Shown here piece after piece: positions 19,007-29,549 of a DNA stretch of 64,000 bases. The DNA lies in contig OZ024940.1 of the NCBI GenBank assembly GCA_964017235.1, positions 29,816,573 to 29,880,572 on the forward strand. The letters are read 5' to 3'. Numbering within the stretch: position 1 is the stretch's first letter; the number at the start of each line of letters is the position of its first letter. The translations under genes and the position numbers were made by a program. The notes below the pieces were generated by a model, which was not told where the DNA came from, did not search any database, and saw nothing but the letters and a program-made list of their open reading frames with translations. The stretch is from Sabellastarte sp. h YS-2021 (lineage: Eukaryota > Annelida > Polychaeta > Sabellida > Sabellidae).

Positions 19007-20333
19007 ATGGCCACTGCGGGACTGAAAGCTCTGGAGGAGCACATCACATGTGGTGTGTGTTTAGAGGTTTACACAAATCCCCAGATTCTCAAATGTCTTC
19101 ACGTATTCTGTCAGGCCTGCGTACAGGGTGTAAAACAAGGCGACACGGTTCGGTGTCCAAAATGTAGAGAATATACCAAAGTCAACGACATAAAGAGCGA
19201 TTTTAACATGGCAAACCTGATTGCCATACAGAAAGCTCCCCGTGATGATAGTCCTCCAGTTCAACTGGAAAACGTCTGCAATGTTTGTGAAGAGACAGAT
19301 AAGCCTGTCGTCTCATCCTGTATGCAAAAGTCAACACAGCAAGAAATTTCCGAGCTAACAGGATTTGTCAGAGATCAAAAGGACAAAGTAGATGGAAATG
19401 TTATGGGTACAGAGAAACTGATAAGTGATATACGTCTAGCAGGGAAAAGACAAGTCTCACAAGTCGAAAAGCAGCGTGACTCGATCATAGAGCAAGTGAA
19501 AAAGCATCATAACAGTCTTATTGAGCAAATAAATGCAGCCAACCAGGAAACACTGGACAGCCTGGAGCAGCAGAAACGGTTGCTTACCAAGGCCAGGACA
19601 AAACTGAAAACGAAGACAGAAGCTTTGTCAAATGTTTCTCAGAGACAGAGTTACTATGACACTCTGACAAAACTGCGTGAAGAAATCAAACCGGCCGTAG
19701 AAGAGATCTGCTCACGACTACCAAAGTTTGACCCAAATATCAAGTCCACTGTGTCTGTCGTGGAGGGATGTGGATGGTTTCCCGAGAAGTCCACCAAGGT
19801 AGAAACGGCTGAGACTAACCAAAAGACACGGGATAGACTGGAATGGCTTCTCAAAAAACAACCGAAGGAAAAGGCAAAGTCTATGTCCAGTGTTTTTCAA
19901 GAACAGGAGATAAAGATCCCAGTTGATTACACAGAAGGAAAGGCGGAGTTCTGTTCAGTATATCCCCCTTTTGGGCCATATCACAGAGTCCCCATAAGTG
20001 GCCGGTTTCCTGAGAAGTCCACCAAGGTGGAAGTGACTAGCACTAACCAGAAGACACCATATATCTTGGAGTGGCAGAGAAATGTGGAGATGCAAGCTTT
20101 GTCTGGGGTTTGTCGGGAACAGAAGAAAAACATCCCAGTTGGTTATACAGAAGGAAGCCCGCAACCGCAGATACCCTTTGTTTCACACAAAGAATTCTGT
20201 GCATCAGAAAAAGATCCGTGGTCAGACAGGGGGATCCACGTATCAGGTGAGGACATGTATGAATATTTTGTTCGGATGTCCGCCGAGGTAGAAGCTTGCG
20301 GGAGTACCCCTGCTAACTCATACGAAATTCTTG
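19007..20333 (+). CDS. TRIM-like RING / coiled-coil protein, large first coding exon
   Basis: Begins ATGG after aacaag, a good start context. Residues 15-53 form a complete C3HC4 RING (C15, C18, C30, H32, C35, C38, C50, C53), the E2-binding module of ubiquitin ligases. Residues 91-105 (CNVCEE, then SSC) begin a B-box that stops after three ligands and runs straight into a coiled coil at about 110-235. The C-terminal part carries a tandem duplication: residues 258-312 and 334-383 share FPEKSTKVE, TNQKT and IPV.YTEG. No SPRY, NHL or filamin domain is seen. The open frame runs to a TAG at 20374, but TTG|GTAAGAA at 20334 is a strong donor, so the exon probably ends at 20333 with one base carried over. 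A DIRS retrotransposon starts 55 bp later, inside the presumed intron. It is probably a ubiquitin ligase of the large mollusc TRIM expansion; its substrate cannot be inferred. Confidence 0.85.
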
Positions 20334-20388
20334 GTAAGAATACTAATATTGTAATGAGGAAATGTTATGCTTAGCCTCTTTTTATAAC

Positions 20389-20593
20389 ACAGTTTATTGC
20401 GTTAATATATCTTACCTAGTGGACCAGTGCATTTGTCTGGCACGCAGCTGGTCCCGCCAAACGTTAGAAAAAAAAACGTCCTGAGCTGGGCTCTGATTGG
20501 GTCCGGTAGCGTCGTCTTCATTCGCCAGGTGTCCCCTCTGCACCCAGCTCCCCTCCTGCGCGTGCACACGCATGCGCACCTCCTCTTTTTGTT
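20389..20593 (+). repeat. DIRS left inverted terminal repeat
   Basis: From cttacctagtggaccagtgc inward it is the reverse complement of 25425-25608, with few mismatches (shared gcgtgcacacgcatgcgcac and gccaggtgtcccctctgcac). The outermost 20 bases differ from the right end but are complementary to 25269-25303. Confidence 0.92.
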
Positions 20594-20708
20594 TGGCGCG
20601 CAACTGTTTGCTGCGGAAATTTTTTGGCAAGAGAAACTTTTGGATATTATTGTGTTCTTTATAAGTGATTTTCAGTTATAAAATATATATTTGTTGAGAA
20701 CAATTGTC

Positions 20709-21684
20709 ATGGTATCTCCGGGCCAAAGAAGAGGTAGTTGTGGCCATGTTATGGCAGGATTCGACCTCTACAAAAAATGCGCCCGCTGTAGGGATAAAAA
20801 GTTGGGTGATGACCCTTGTGTTAAAGACAAGGATTGTTCTGTTTGTGACAATTTGATGGAAGTTCAAAAATCTATGTTAGCTACCCCTCAATATCAAATC
20901 AGGAAAGACAAGAAATCAGTTGTCCTTGTATCTCCAAGTAAAGTGACAGTTGTTGGTCCTGATGAGAGACTTCTGATGTGTATCCCATGCCTGACGACAG
21001 TGCGCGTGCGCAACTACAGGCCAGTTCCGGGCCATCACCGGTTCCTTCTGATCAATAATTCTCTGGAGGTTTTGTTTCCCGTCAAGACTTTGATGTTCTT
21101 AATAACCAACTGCAAGAGAAGTTTGCACGTTTTGAAGCTTTGCTTTCAAGATCAACTATCTTCTCCACGCCCAAACTACCGGTTAATGTTGGACATTTAT
21201 CAATCCTTCTCCTGACCCCAGAGCCACTGGTTCGGTGCGGACTCCGGGTCAGGACAAAGAAGTAGGCTTAACAAAAAAGGACAAGGGAGTGGGCAAGTCA
21301 AAACAGAAGAAGAAATCAAAACCAGCTGCTGCTGCCGGCTCTACAGATCAATCTGCTACCTCTGCATCTGACCTTCCTATCAAGAAAGACGTCCCCAGTC
21401 CGGGGGTTAAACCTCTTGATAGTTCGACTTCAACTGACTCCAATCCTTATTTTGTGTCCAGTGTTTCATCTACAGGCACATCTGACCAACCGGTTCTCAC
21501 CGGTCCCGGTAGTTCTAGTGTCACCAGTACCTCTGCACATCTTGATAGCTTCTCTCAACAGGACCCCGTCCTGTCGGATGTTGATGTTGATCCCTCTTAT
21601 GACCAATCTGACAAAGATTCCGGTGAGGAAGGCGAGTTGTCAGATTCTGAAGTAACAGAAAAGAACGAAGAAATGGACTATTGA
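20709..21684 (+). pseudogene. DIRS gag-like protein, frameshifted
   Basis: The ATG at 20709 opens a frame with a Cys/His-rich stretch (CGHV, then CARCR, CVKDKDC and CDNL) of the sort seen near the start of DIRS Gag proteins. This frame closes at about 21215. A lysine-rich then serine/acidic-rich segment continues in another frame at 21235-21684 (KSKQKKKSKP, then an acidic tail ending at a TGA). A frame change therefore falls between about 21010 and 21235. The assignment rests mainly on position and the Cys/His pattern. Confidence 0.6.
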
Positions 21685-21855
21685 GAAACTGTCCAGGCAG
21701 GTAGAGCTTTCTTAGGTTGGACATTTATCCCTGGCTTTGAACCGGCGGTTGGAGACACTGACAATAAATCTGATAACCCATGGAAGGGTAAACATCCCAG
21801 ACGGACCGGGAAAGTTTCTATTGAGTTACCTGCCGACGATTGGCTCTTTTATAAA

Positions 21856-24023
21856 ATGGAGAAGTTCCACACCAGAGCAGCGGAAGGCTATCCATCATGT
21901 TCTCAGGAGGCGGCGGGACTCAAGATTGACCAATTAATTAGGACTCCCAAGAGTCAGTCGAAATGGTATGCTCCGTCTAGACTCAGACAGGAAGGTTCAC
22001 AGAGGCTGGGGAAGACTATTTTTGGTTGGTCCAGTTCAGAGGCCAGATTAAACTCGCATTTTTCTAGAATTGCAAAGGTGTCAGCATACCCCACTTCTGG
22101 GCCAGCTTCCAGACCGGTTCCACAAGAAATTTTAAGATGTTGGGAGAAGTTTGCTAGAGAAGGATCTCTCATCACAAACCATGCTGCCAATTTTAACCGG
22201 TCTGTCAGTGAAATACAAGATCCGGTCAAAAACAAAAAGCTGAAAGAATCCTTACAGGCCCTGATCCAAAAACAGGTGGTAAAAAGGGTGCTGGTCCCCT
22301 CATCTCTGGCTTTTTACAACCGGTTACTTCTGGTACCAAAGCCCAACAACAGATGGAGACTCATTTTAGACCCCAGTTAACTGAACTGATACCTAGCATC
22401 AGCCTCCTTGAAGATGGAAACTCCAGAGACCATCATGCTCACCCTTTAGCAGGGGGAGTGGGTCACCTCACTGGATTTCAGCGACGCTTATTTTCATGTC
22501 CCGATCAATCCAAGGTCGCGGAAGTACTTACGCTACCATCTCAACAATTGAACTTACAAATTCACCCCCCTTCCTTTCCGGCTGTCAGTGGATCCGTTGG
22601 AGTTCACAAAGGTCGTCAGGAGGTCAAGCTGATGGCACAATCTCGGGGTATTCGAATCCACCAGTACCTAGATGACTGGTTAGTGAGAGCCATGTGCCAG
22701 GAAACGTGTCAACGTCATACCCAGACCCTTTTGGACCTGTGTCGCAACCTAGGCTGGGTAGTCAACATGTCAAAGTCAGAACTGTTTCCCCAACAGGTGT
22801 TCAACTTTGTCGGCTACCGTTTCGACCTCTCTCAAGGCCTGGTCAAACCCACGCAGGAGAGGTGGATATCCCTGACTCAGAAAATCAATTTCCTCTTGGG
22901 ACTGGAGACCTGCTCAGTCAGGCAGTTCATGTCCCTAATTGGACTTCTGACAGCCACGGAAAAACAGGTGGTGTGGGGACGCCTTCACATGAGACCTATC
23001 CAGTGGCATTTAAAGAGGTGTTGGCATGTCCCGGAAACTCTAGAGAAGATGATTCCCCTTCCAAAGTCTCTCAGTGTTCACTGAAGGTGGTGGTTGGACC
23101 CAGACAAAGTTCTGAAGGGTCAACCTTTACACCCATTACAGCGCGCCCTCCAACTGTTTACAGACGCCTCAAATGAAGGCTGGGGCGCACACTTAGGAGA
23201 CTTCACAACAAGAGGCCTCTGGTCCAAGTCAGAAGGAAACTTGCATATAAATTTGCTAGAACTCAAAGCGGTCCTTTTGGCCTTAAAACAGTTCTAGCAA
23301 TTGTGTTGGAACCAGACCATTTTGGTGTGCACGGACAACACGACAGTGGTTTTGTACATCAACAAGGAAGGGGGTATGAAATCAGTGCTCTCCTTTGGAG
23401 ACTGTCATTGCCAACAAGCTGTCCCAACACATCAGGTGATTCAGACAGAATGGTCTCTCCTTCGGGAGATTTCCGACCTTCTCTGCCGGAGGTGGTACAA
23501 GCCGACAGTAGACTTATTTGCAACCAGATTCAATCACAAACTTCCCAGGTTTGTGTCTCCAGTTCCGGACAGGTTAGCCTCGAAGGTAGATGTGTTGAGT
23601 CTCCAGTGGGAGGATCTAGATGCGTATGCCTTCCCTCTGACAGCTCTTCTGGGGCAGGTGGTCTCCAAACTTTTGGACCACGGTTGTCACCGACTCATTC
23701 TGATTGCTCCAAGGTGGCCAAACATGCCATGGTTTTGGGACCTGGTCAGCATGCCGGTTCAAATTCCTCTCTCTCTTCCCAGGATGGAGAATTTGTTGAC
23801 CCAACCTTTCAATCAGTGCCCACACAGGGACCTCTTCAACCTGAACCTCCATGCATGGCTCCTACAGCCGCAGCCATTCAACAAGCAGGGTTCTCTGATG
23901 AAGTGGCAGCAAGAATTGAAGCTCCTCAGAGATGCTCAACCTGAGCTGTCTATGAGTCAAAGTGGGCCGTTTTTGTCAGATGGAGTGAGGACAATAAGGT
24001 GGACTTCTGGTCTCCCTCTTTAA
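21856..24023 (+). pseudogene. DIRS reverse transcriptase / RNase H, broken
   Basis: The reverse transcriptase starts near 22290 (YNRLLLVPK, then WRLILDPS). It is interrupted by stops at 22378-22380 and just after, resumes in the same frame with the first catalytic aspartates at 22474 (LDFSDAYFHVPI), and changes frame near 22600-22630. It continues with the YLDDW active site at 22665. RNase H follows with FTDASNEGWGAHL near 23160 and LLELKAV, then CTDNTTVVLYINKEGG near 23328, separated by an in-frame stop at 23298. After it comes the WEDLDAYAFP / LIAPRWP segment that usually follows RNase H in DIRS and Ngaro elements. Confidence 0.9.
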
Positions 24024-24903
24024 AACAAATTGTGGACTTCCCCCTTTTCCTTTTTCAGGATAAGCACCTCCAACCTGGCTCTATTGATGGCTATAGAACT
24101 GCTATAGCTGACAAGATCGGCAATAGCATCATAAACATCAGCAAGGATGAGAACCTAACTAGATTGCTGGATAGTTTCCATAGGGATAAGCCCAAAGGTA
24201 GGGGGGTATTCCTTCTTGGAATCTGTCCCTGGTCCTCCACCAGCTTACTAAACCTCCCTTCGAGCCTCTTAGGAAGGCCTCTCTCAAACATCTCACATTT
24301 AAGACGGCTTTCCTTCTAGTTCTGGGCTCTATAAAAAGAAGGAGCGACATCCATGCCTGGGTCCACAAAAACATCAGACATCAAGAGGATTGGTCAAATG
24401 TTTCACTCTATCCTTCGCCAGGTTTTATTTCCAAGAATCAGGTCCAGGGTCCAGGTTGCGTAGCTCCGGTTATCATCCCGGCTTTAGCTCCTACTCTGGA
24501 CAAATCTCTGAAGGAGGATAGGACTCTTTGACCAGTGAGGGCCTTGCGTTATTACCTGGACGGGACCAAGGAACTCCGGACCGGCAAGGAATTGGTTTTT
24601 GTCTCCTTCCGGAAGAGTTTTCAGAAGGACATTGTTCCTGCCACTATCTCCTCCTGGATTAAGCAGACCATTGTTTTATGCTTCCAACTTTCTGATGAAC
24701 AGGCTCAAACTTTGCACCAAGTTCAGGCACATGATGTCCGTGCCTTCGCGGCTTCCAAAGCCTTCCAAGGAGGTGTGCCTTTAGATCAGATCTTATCAGC
24801 TTGTCATTGGAAATCTCACAACACTTTTACTCAGTTCTATCTGAAAGATGTGGCCTGGGTGGACTCCGAGTTGTTCCATTTGGGACCTGTAGTCGCTGCT
24901 TAG
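23999..24903 (+). pseudogene. DIRS tyrosine recombinase, frameshifted
   Basis: The N-terminal helical part is readable at 23999-24230 (GSIDGYRTAIADKIG). The frame then changes. The first catalytic arginine region (KRRSDIHAW) lies near 24333, a stop is seen near 24530, and the C-terminal half is open at 24535-24903. That half has the box HDVR at 24730-24741, CHW at 24802-24810 and the nucleophile tyrosine (QFY) at 24838. These are the R...HxxR...H/W...Y residues of the family. An AATAAA with an A-run lies at 24969-24983. Confidence 0.88.
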
Positions 24904-25268
24904 CAAATTAGGGAGTAGAGTTGAGGCTTTCCATGTATATATGACTTGTATAGATGTACAGTTGTTCAATAAAAAAAAAAAAACGTCCCTGCAGTCTATC
25001 TTGCTCCTACAGGATGGATGAGGGAACAGTCTAACTTCTTTCCTTTCTCCTCCTCCTTGGGATTCCTTGGGACAGAACTCCTACTCTCGCCCCTCATGTC
25101 TGGTTGTTTTTCAGATTTTTCTGAAAAAGAAGGGGGGGTGGGGTGGATGAATAACTTAGCCGAGTTTGTGGAGACACCGGTCTAGATGTGTTTATACTCT
25201 GGCTTTGTGGAATGGTTCTGGTGGAATGGTTCTTAGAGCTACCCGCCAGCCACTGGGTAGTTATTCTG

Positions 25269-25364
25269 CACTGGTCCACTAGGTAAGAAACATTAATGCA
25301 ATAAAATGGAAAATTTAGTAGTTAAATTAAATTTTTGTAAGGTAACATCTTACCTAGTGGACCA
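25269..25364. repeat. DIRS internal complementary region
   Basis: The left half (25269-25303, ggtccactaggtaagaaac onward) is complementary to the outermost left end, including ttattgc and ttaat words outside the shared repeat. The right half (25305-25364, gaaaatttagtagttaaatt onward) is complementary to the outermost right end at 25588-25647. Two juxtaposed end-complements just inside the right repeat are the defining feature of DIRS elements and are thought to template the circle junction. Confidence 0.88.
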
Positions 25365-25424
25365 GGGGATACCCACCCTACCTTCCCTGCTCATATCTCA
25401 AAAGGGGGACATTCTAAGGCAGGC

Positions 25425-25647
25425 AACAAAAAGAGGTGCGCATGCGTGTGCACGCGCAGGAGGAGAGCTGGGTGCAGAGGGGACACCTGGCGAATGAAGA
25501 CGACACTACCGGTCCTGGTCAGAGCCCAGCTCAGGACGTTTTTTTCTAACATTTGGCGGGACTGACTGCGCGCCGGACAAATGCACTGGTCCACTAGGTA
25601 AGATATTACCTTATAAAAATTTAATTTAACTATTAAATTTTCCAATT
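25425..25647 (-). repeat. DIRS right inverted terminal repeat
   Basis: Inverted match to 20389-20593, extended by about 40 AT-rich bases that match the internal complementary region instead of the left repeat. It ends near ttaaattttcca. Confidence 0.92.
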
Positions 25648-25815
25648 TGTTACTCTTGAGTAATTTTGGGTTTGTATTTTATATAGTATTGCTCTATTGT
25701 TTACACCAAATGTATGAGAGACACCCCCCACCCCTACCACACACACAGGCACACATACACCAGGTCTTGAAGGGAGGGGGGATGACACAAGACTTCCCCT
25801 CCCCTGTCTGTAGGT

Positions 25816-25845
25816 CACAAGCCCCCCCCCCCCCCCCCCCCCCCA
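25816..25845. repeat. Poly-C run, about 24 bases
   Basis: Homopolymer C. Similar long C or G runs lie at 30303-30322, 30679-30702, 36317-36338 and 61385-61409. Confidence 0.9.
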
Positions 25846-26399
25846 TGCATTGTTATGCTAAACCAAAGCTTAAGTGGCTGTAGTTGCCAAATCCTATAAA
25901 CTTAATAACTCCCTGACAGCCCGCGTATTTGTTTTCACGTAAGTTCAACTGATCACTGCCGCCACCGCCGGATTATGGTCTCCCTTGAATAATTTCTTGG
26001 GCTTTCAAATTTTTCTTTCCTTCTTATCTTTCTTTAAAACTATAGGGGCGGGAAAAATTTTAGGGATACTTTGCGGAGACCTTAAGCTTTACTTAAGGTA
26101 ACCTTAAACATTTTTCAAAAACACCCCGTCATCGCGTTTTGGAAAAAAACCACACGCACCTGTGCTATAAAATTTATCAGGTACATTCTGGACCAAATTT
26201 CAAAGGCCAGAAAGGATTTTCTGATCAATCGGACCATAGATGCCTGAATGGGATGAGTTTTATTTTCGTATTTTTTTTTTAAATGGGCACTTTGTCTGTA
26301 TCTCAAAAACCGTCAGGATATCGGCGTTTTGTTGGAATAACTTATTCAGCTACTTTTTGATAATCTTTCACATGCCGAAGTTTTAGCCCTGTATCTGCA

Positions 26400-27290
26400 A
26401 TCTTAAGGTCACCTTAATGTCAAAAAAGGGTGTTTAAGCCCTCCACTTAGTTTTTCACTTTTTTTCAACCAAACTTGACATATATATTAAGATTTACCAC
26501 AGCATTATCCTGTTTTTATGGTGACCTTAAACTGTTAATATAATTGAAGCTATGGCTCCCCCCCTAAAGTCATAAAATTTGGAATAAAGCCATCTGGCCC
26601 CTTTCTTTTTCCATATCTAACGTATATTGATATTGAAGTACATGAAAAGAAGACTCTTACTACCTTATGGTTTAAATATAAATGATGTTATGGCCATCTT
26701 AAACTTAAAATGTAGGGTTTTTCAGCCCTAAGGCCAGTTAATGTTTAAATTTTTAAAATAAAACTTAGCACATTTATAAAGGTTGGCAAAAAGGGACTCA
26801 TCTCATTTTATGGTCATCCTAAAGTTGCAATATGAATGAAGTTATGGTCACCTTACAGTGAAAAAAGGAAGTTTTCAGCCTCCGGCTATCTTATTGTTCA
26901 ACTGACCTCAGCTAGACTTTATGCACTTATAAAGGATGACAAAAGGGACATTCTTATTTTATGGTCACCTTAAAGTCCCTATATGATTGAAGTTATGGCG
27001 ACCTTGCAGTGAAATTATGGAGTAATTACTCTCCAGCTATCTTATTATTCAGCTGACCTCAGTTAAATTTTGCAAACTTATTGGAAGATGAAAATAGGGA
27101 CATTCTTATTTTCTTTCCACCTTGGAGTTCCAATACAAGTACAGTCATGGCCACCTTGAAGTAAAAATGAGGGTTTTCAGTTCCAACCGACTTACTGTTC
27201 AATGACATCAGTTCAATTTGACACATTGATTAAGTTTAAGGAAGATTTTTAATGACATTTTTCCTTAAAATTCCTGTTTTTGTGTCAGCT
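26400..27290 (+). repeat. Degenerate ~150-bp tandem array
   Basis: The phrase ttatggtcaccttaaagt and its variants recurs near 26514, 26690, 26808, 26959 and 27108, a spacing close to 150 bp in the better units. Units include cagctgacctcag and gggacattcttatttt. No frame is conserved between them. Confidence 0.8.
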
Positions 27291-27960
27291 GACATTATGG
27301 CGTCACTCTTCGGCATCCGCATACACATCCGCATCCACATGAACAACTTCTCCATAACTACAAGACCCAGAGACATGCTGTTTTTTAAAAATATACCTAT
27401 CTATCGAGGATGATAAATTGTAAGATCCATACAGCTCAGTCTGTTCGTTTGTTCCCCAGAGCTGTTAGAAGAGAGGTACCCCCACCCAAAGTCTGAAACA
27501 TTCAACACTTTATCACAATTTTCTCATTGACTTTGCAGGGATTTCTCTCATATCTTGCGTATATGTACTAGGCCACTAGTAGATTCTCTTGGAGTATCAG
27601 GCCTGAATCTGTATTAATTTTTATGTCAGCTGATTTGTCATATATAGTGAAATTGCAGACCTCTATGTCATGGCATAGCTGAGCAATAGCTACTTTCAGG
27701 TTCTCACTGTTGAGTAAATCATTGTATCCACTGGATAGCCACTGTGTGTAGAGAGATTTCACGGTCACCACTCTAACAAAAAAAAATATTATAGCTAGCC
27801 TTCTCAAGTTTGCAGGATATATTAATAACCATGAAATGTTGCCTGGGAATATTTTTTGCCTCATTTTGAAAAATAAGTTTCCTCTTATTATCACCTTCAC
27901 AAATCAAAAACACTCAGTCAGCTGACACAGTGCCCGTTCACGGGCACTCTCCTCTTGTTT
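27290..27960 (+). repeat. Flank and terminal module of the 150-bp array
   Basis: Unique-looking AT-rich sequence ends in a module (27905-27957) with agtcagctgacacag and the hairpin gcccgttcacgggc. The same module closes the 147-bp satellite near 2990. The 110-codon open frame on the minus strand at 27568-27900 has no recognisable domain and is not called a gene. Confidence 0.5.
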
Positions 27961-28160
27961 ATGAATTTTTGATGCATTAAAATTAGCTACAATTCATGCA
28001 CTAAAGCACTTATAACTTGAAAAGTATTACATTTACAGGATTTTGTCAATGTGTTTTTGATGCAGTTTTGTGTCAGTTATAACATAGTAAAATTTGTAAA
28101 CTGTAGCCCCTTACATAATTAAGTAATTACCGTAAAATCTAAACATTCTCCTACAGTAAG
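27960..28160. other. AT-rich, nothing recognised
   Basis: No exon, repeat or RNA gene seen. Confidence 0.4.
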
Positions 28161-28164
28161 TAGT

Positions 28165-28281
28165 CTTTTTCTCACCTGCATTTTATTTGAGTGAGGGGAG
28201 TGAGGAAGAGGCAGTATTTTTCTTCACAGATCTACCCCCTCCCCACTCCCCTCACTCCAATAAAAATGCATGTGAGAAAAG
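28165..28281 (+). ncRNA. Long hairpin, possible pre-miRNA or tiny foldback
   Basis: Two 50-nt arms (28165-28214 and 28232-28281) pair around a 17-nt loop. gagtgaggggagtgagg pairs with the complement of ccccactcccctcactcc, and most differences are compatible with G-U pairs. Stem and loop size suit a microRNA precursor, but a foldback MITE fragment is equally possible. No mature sequence is recognised. Confidence 0.4.
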
Positions 28282-28289
28282 AATTGCCT

Positions 28290-29430
28290 CTATGTATGGG
28301 GGGATGGGGGGGAAGTGAGATTATGTGTGTGTGTGTTGTGTCTGCACACTGAAAATTGATAACGGATATCAAGATGTATTTATTTCTTTCCATTAAGGGA
28401 TATGCCTACTGTAAATTTTTTGTGGGTAAACAATTCAAACCAGGACATTTATCTTTAGTTTCATGGAAGAAGAACCTTGTGGTAAGAATGTCTTTTCTGT
28501 TTTGAGAGAATGGAAAAAGCCTTAATAATATGTAAAACCCTTGGGCTTTCATGATATTCAGCTATAGAGTCATGTGTGACTTTAAAATGTTAACAATAAC
28601 ATCTGACAACAGGACCTTGAGTATTTGTTTTACAATGGAACAACAAAGGATTTCACAAATACGATTATCTTGAGCATATTTATCTTATAAAAATATTAAA
28701 TAGCAATGAATTTTCAGAGACATAAATTGCCTCAAAGATATACAACAGATGAATGTCCCTATCTATAGCCAATTATAGTTTATTACAGTGTATCTTTCTC
28801 ATTATAAATCTAGGATTAAATATCTCCTGGAAAAAATTTACAATCCCAAATTTACGATCCCAAATTTACAGCAAAAATGATATATTCTTTTCATAAAATA
28901 TACCACTCTACGAAACAGAATAAAGCTCACATTCTGCTTACAGTCTAATACTGCAACTAATGCAGTTTTTAGTTAATCCACTTTTCCATCAGATACAAAA
29001 CACAGTAAAGCTTACCTTCTCCTTACAGTCTCATACCACAACTACTACAGCTTTATTAACTCAAGTCTTCATCCGGGCCGCTCGTTTTTGCTAGCAAAAG
29101 CCTTTTTCTAGTTTTTTAGGGGCATGGGATCAAAAGTTGATTGAGCTTTTTTAATGTAACACCACCGATTAAAAGCTCCTTCTGTCACCAAATCATTTCC
29201 TGTGAACCATTTTTACAGAAATTTTAACTGTTTATTTTGAAGCTGGGGGAACTTCAAGGGCAATGATTGGGTGGGAGAAAGATGAAGAAGTAGTGAAGAA
29301 ACAATAAGGAATTAACGAATAGGTTTCCTACAGACTTCGAAGAATTTCCATTTGCAAATGTTTGAATTCAAAAGTTACCACTTGTCTGACCTGGAAGTAT
29401 ATAGAAAATATTTCATGTGTTTGTACTTTC
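28290..29430. other. AT-rich intergenic or intronic sequence
   Basis: A short tg repeat lies at 28325-28340. Otherwise no gene or recognisable element is seen. Confidence 0.4.
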
Positions 29431-29432
29431 AG

Positions 29433-29485
29433 AGGACAGTATCGACTGGCAGTTTCCAGATTATAGTTACCTTACCGAAACATGA
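29433..29485 (+). CDS. Candidate terminal exon of the TRIM-like gene
   Basis: An acceptor with a pyrimidine tract (tttgtactttcag) precedes 16 codons reading DSIDWQFPDYSYLTET and a TGA at 29483. The first two bases complete the codon left open by the donor at 20333, so the phase agrees. That agreement has a one-in-three chance, and the 9.1-kb intron would contain the DIRS element. Weak; it could be chance or belong to an unseen gene. Confidence 0.25.
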
Positions 29486-29549
29486 CAATTATGACTATGT
29501 GAAGGTGGCGACCCCCCTCTTGCGGCCGTACCCCCTTCTCCCAAAGTAA

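Larger units (their letters stand above)
20389..25647 (+). mobile_element. DIRS-type tyrosine-recombinase retrotransposon, degenerate
   Basis: The parts, in order, are a left inverted repeat, gag-like, reverse transcriptase/RNase H, tyrosine recombinase, internal complementary region and right inverted repeat. DIRS elements replicate through an RNA and integrate a circular DNA with a tyrosine recombinase instead of an integrase, leaving no long target duplication. All three coding parts carry frame changes or stops, so this copy cannot be autonomous. It lies in the presumed first intron of the TRIM-like gene, in the same orientation. Confidence 0.9.

Noticed and set aside
24969..24983. Polyadenylation signal of the TRIM-like gene
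   Set aside because: The AATAAA and A-run lie inside the DIRS element just after its recombinase.
25307..25647. A separate small foldback element next to the DIRS copy
   Set aside because: The inverted pair is better explained as the internal complementary region plus right terminal repeat of one DIRS element, since both outer ends match it.
27905..27957. Classical Helitron 3' end
   Set aside because: The hairpin is present but no CTRR terminus follows at the expected distance; kept only as a shared module.
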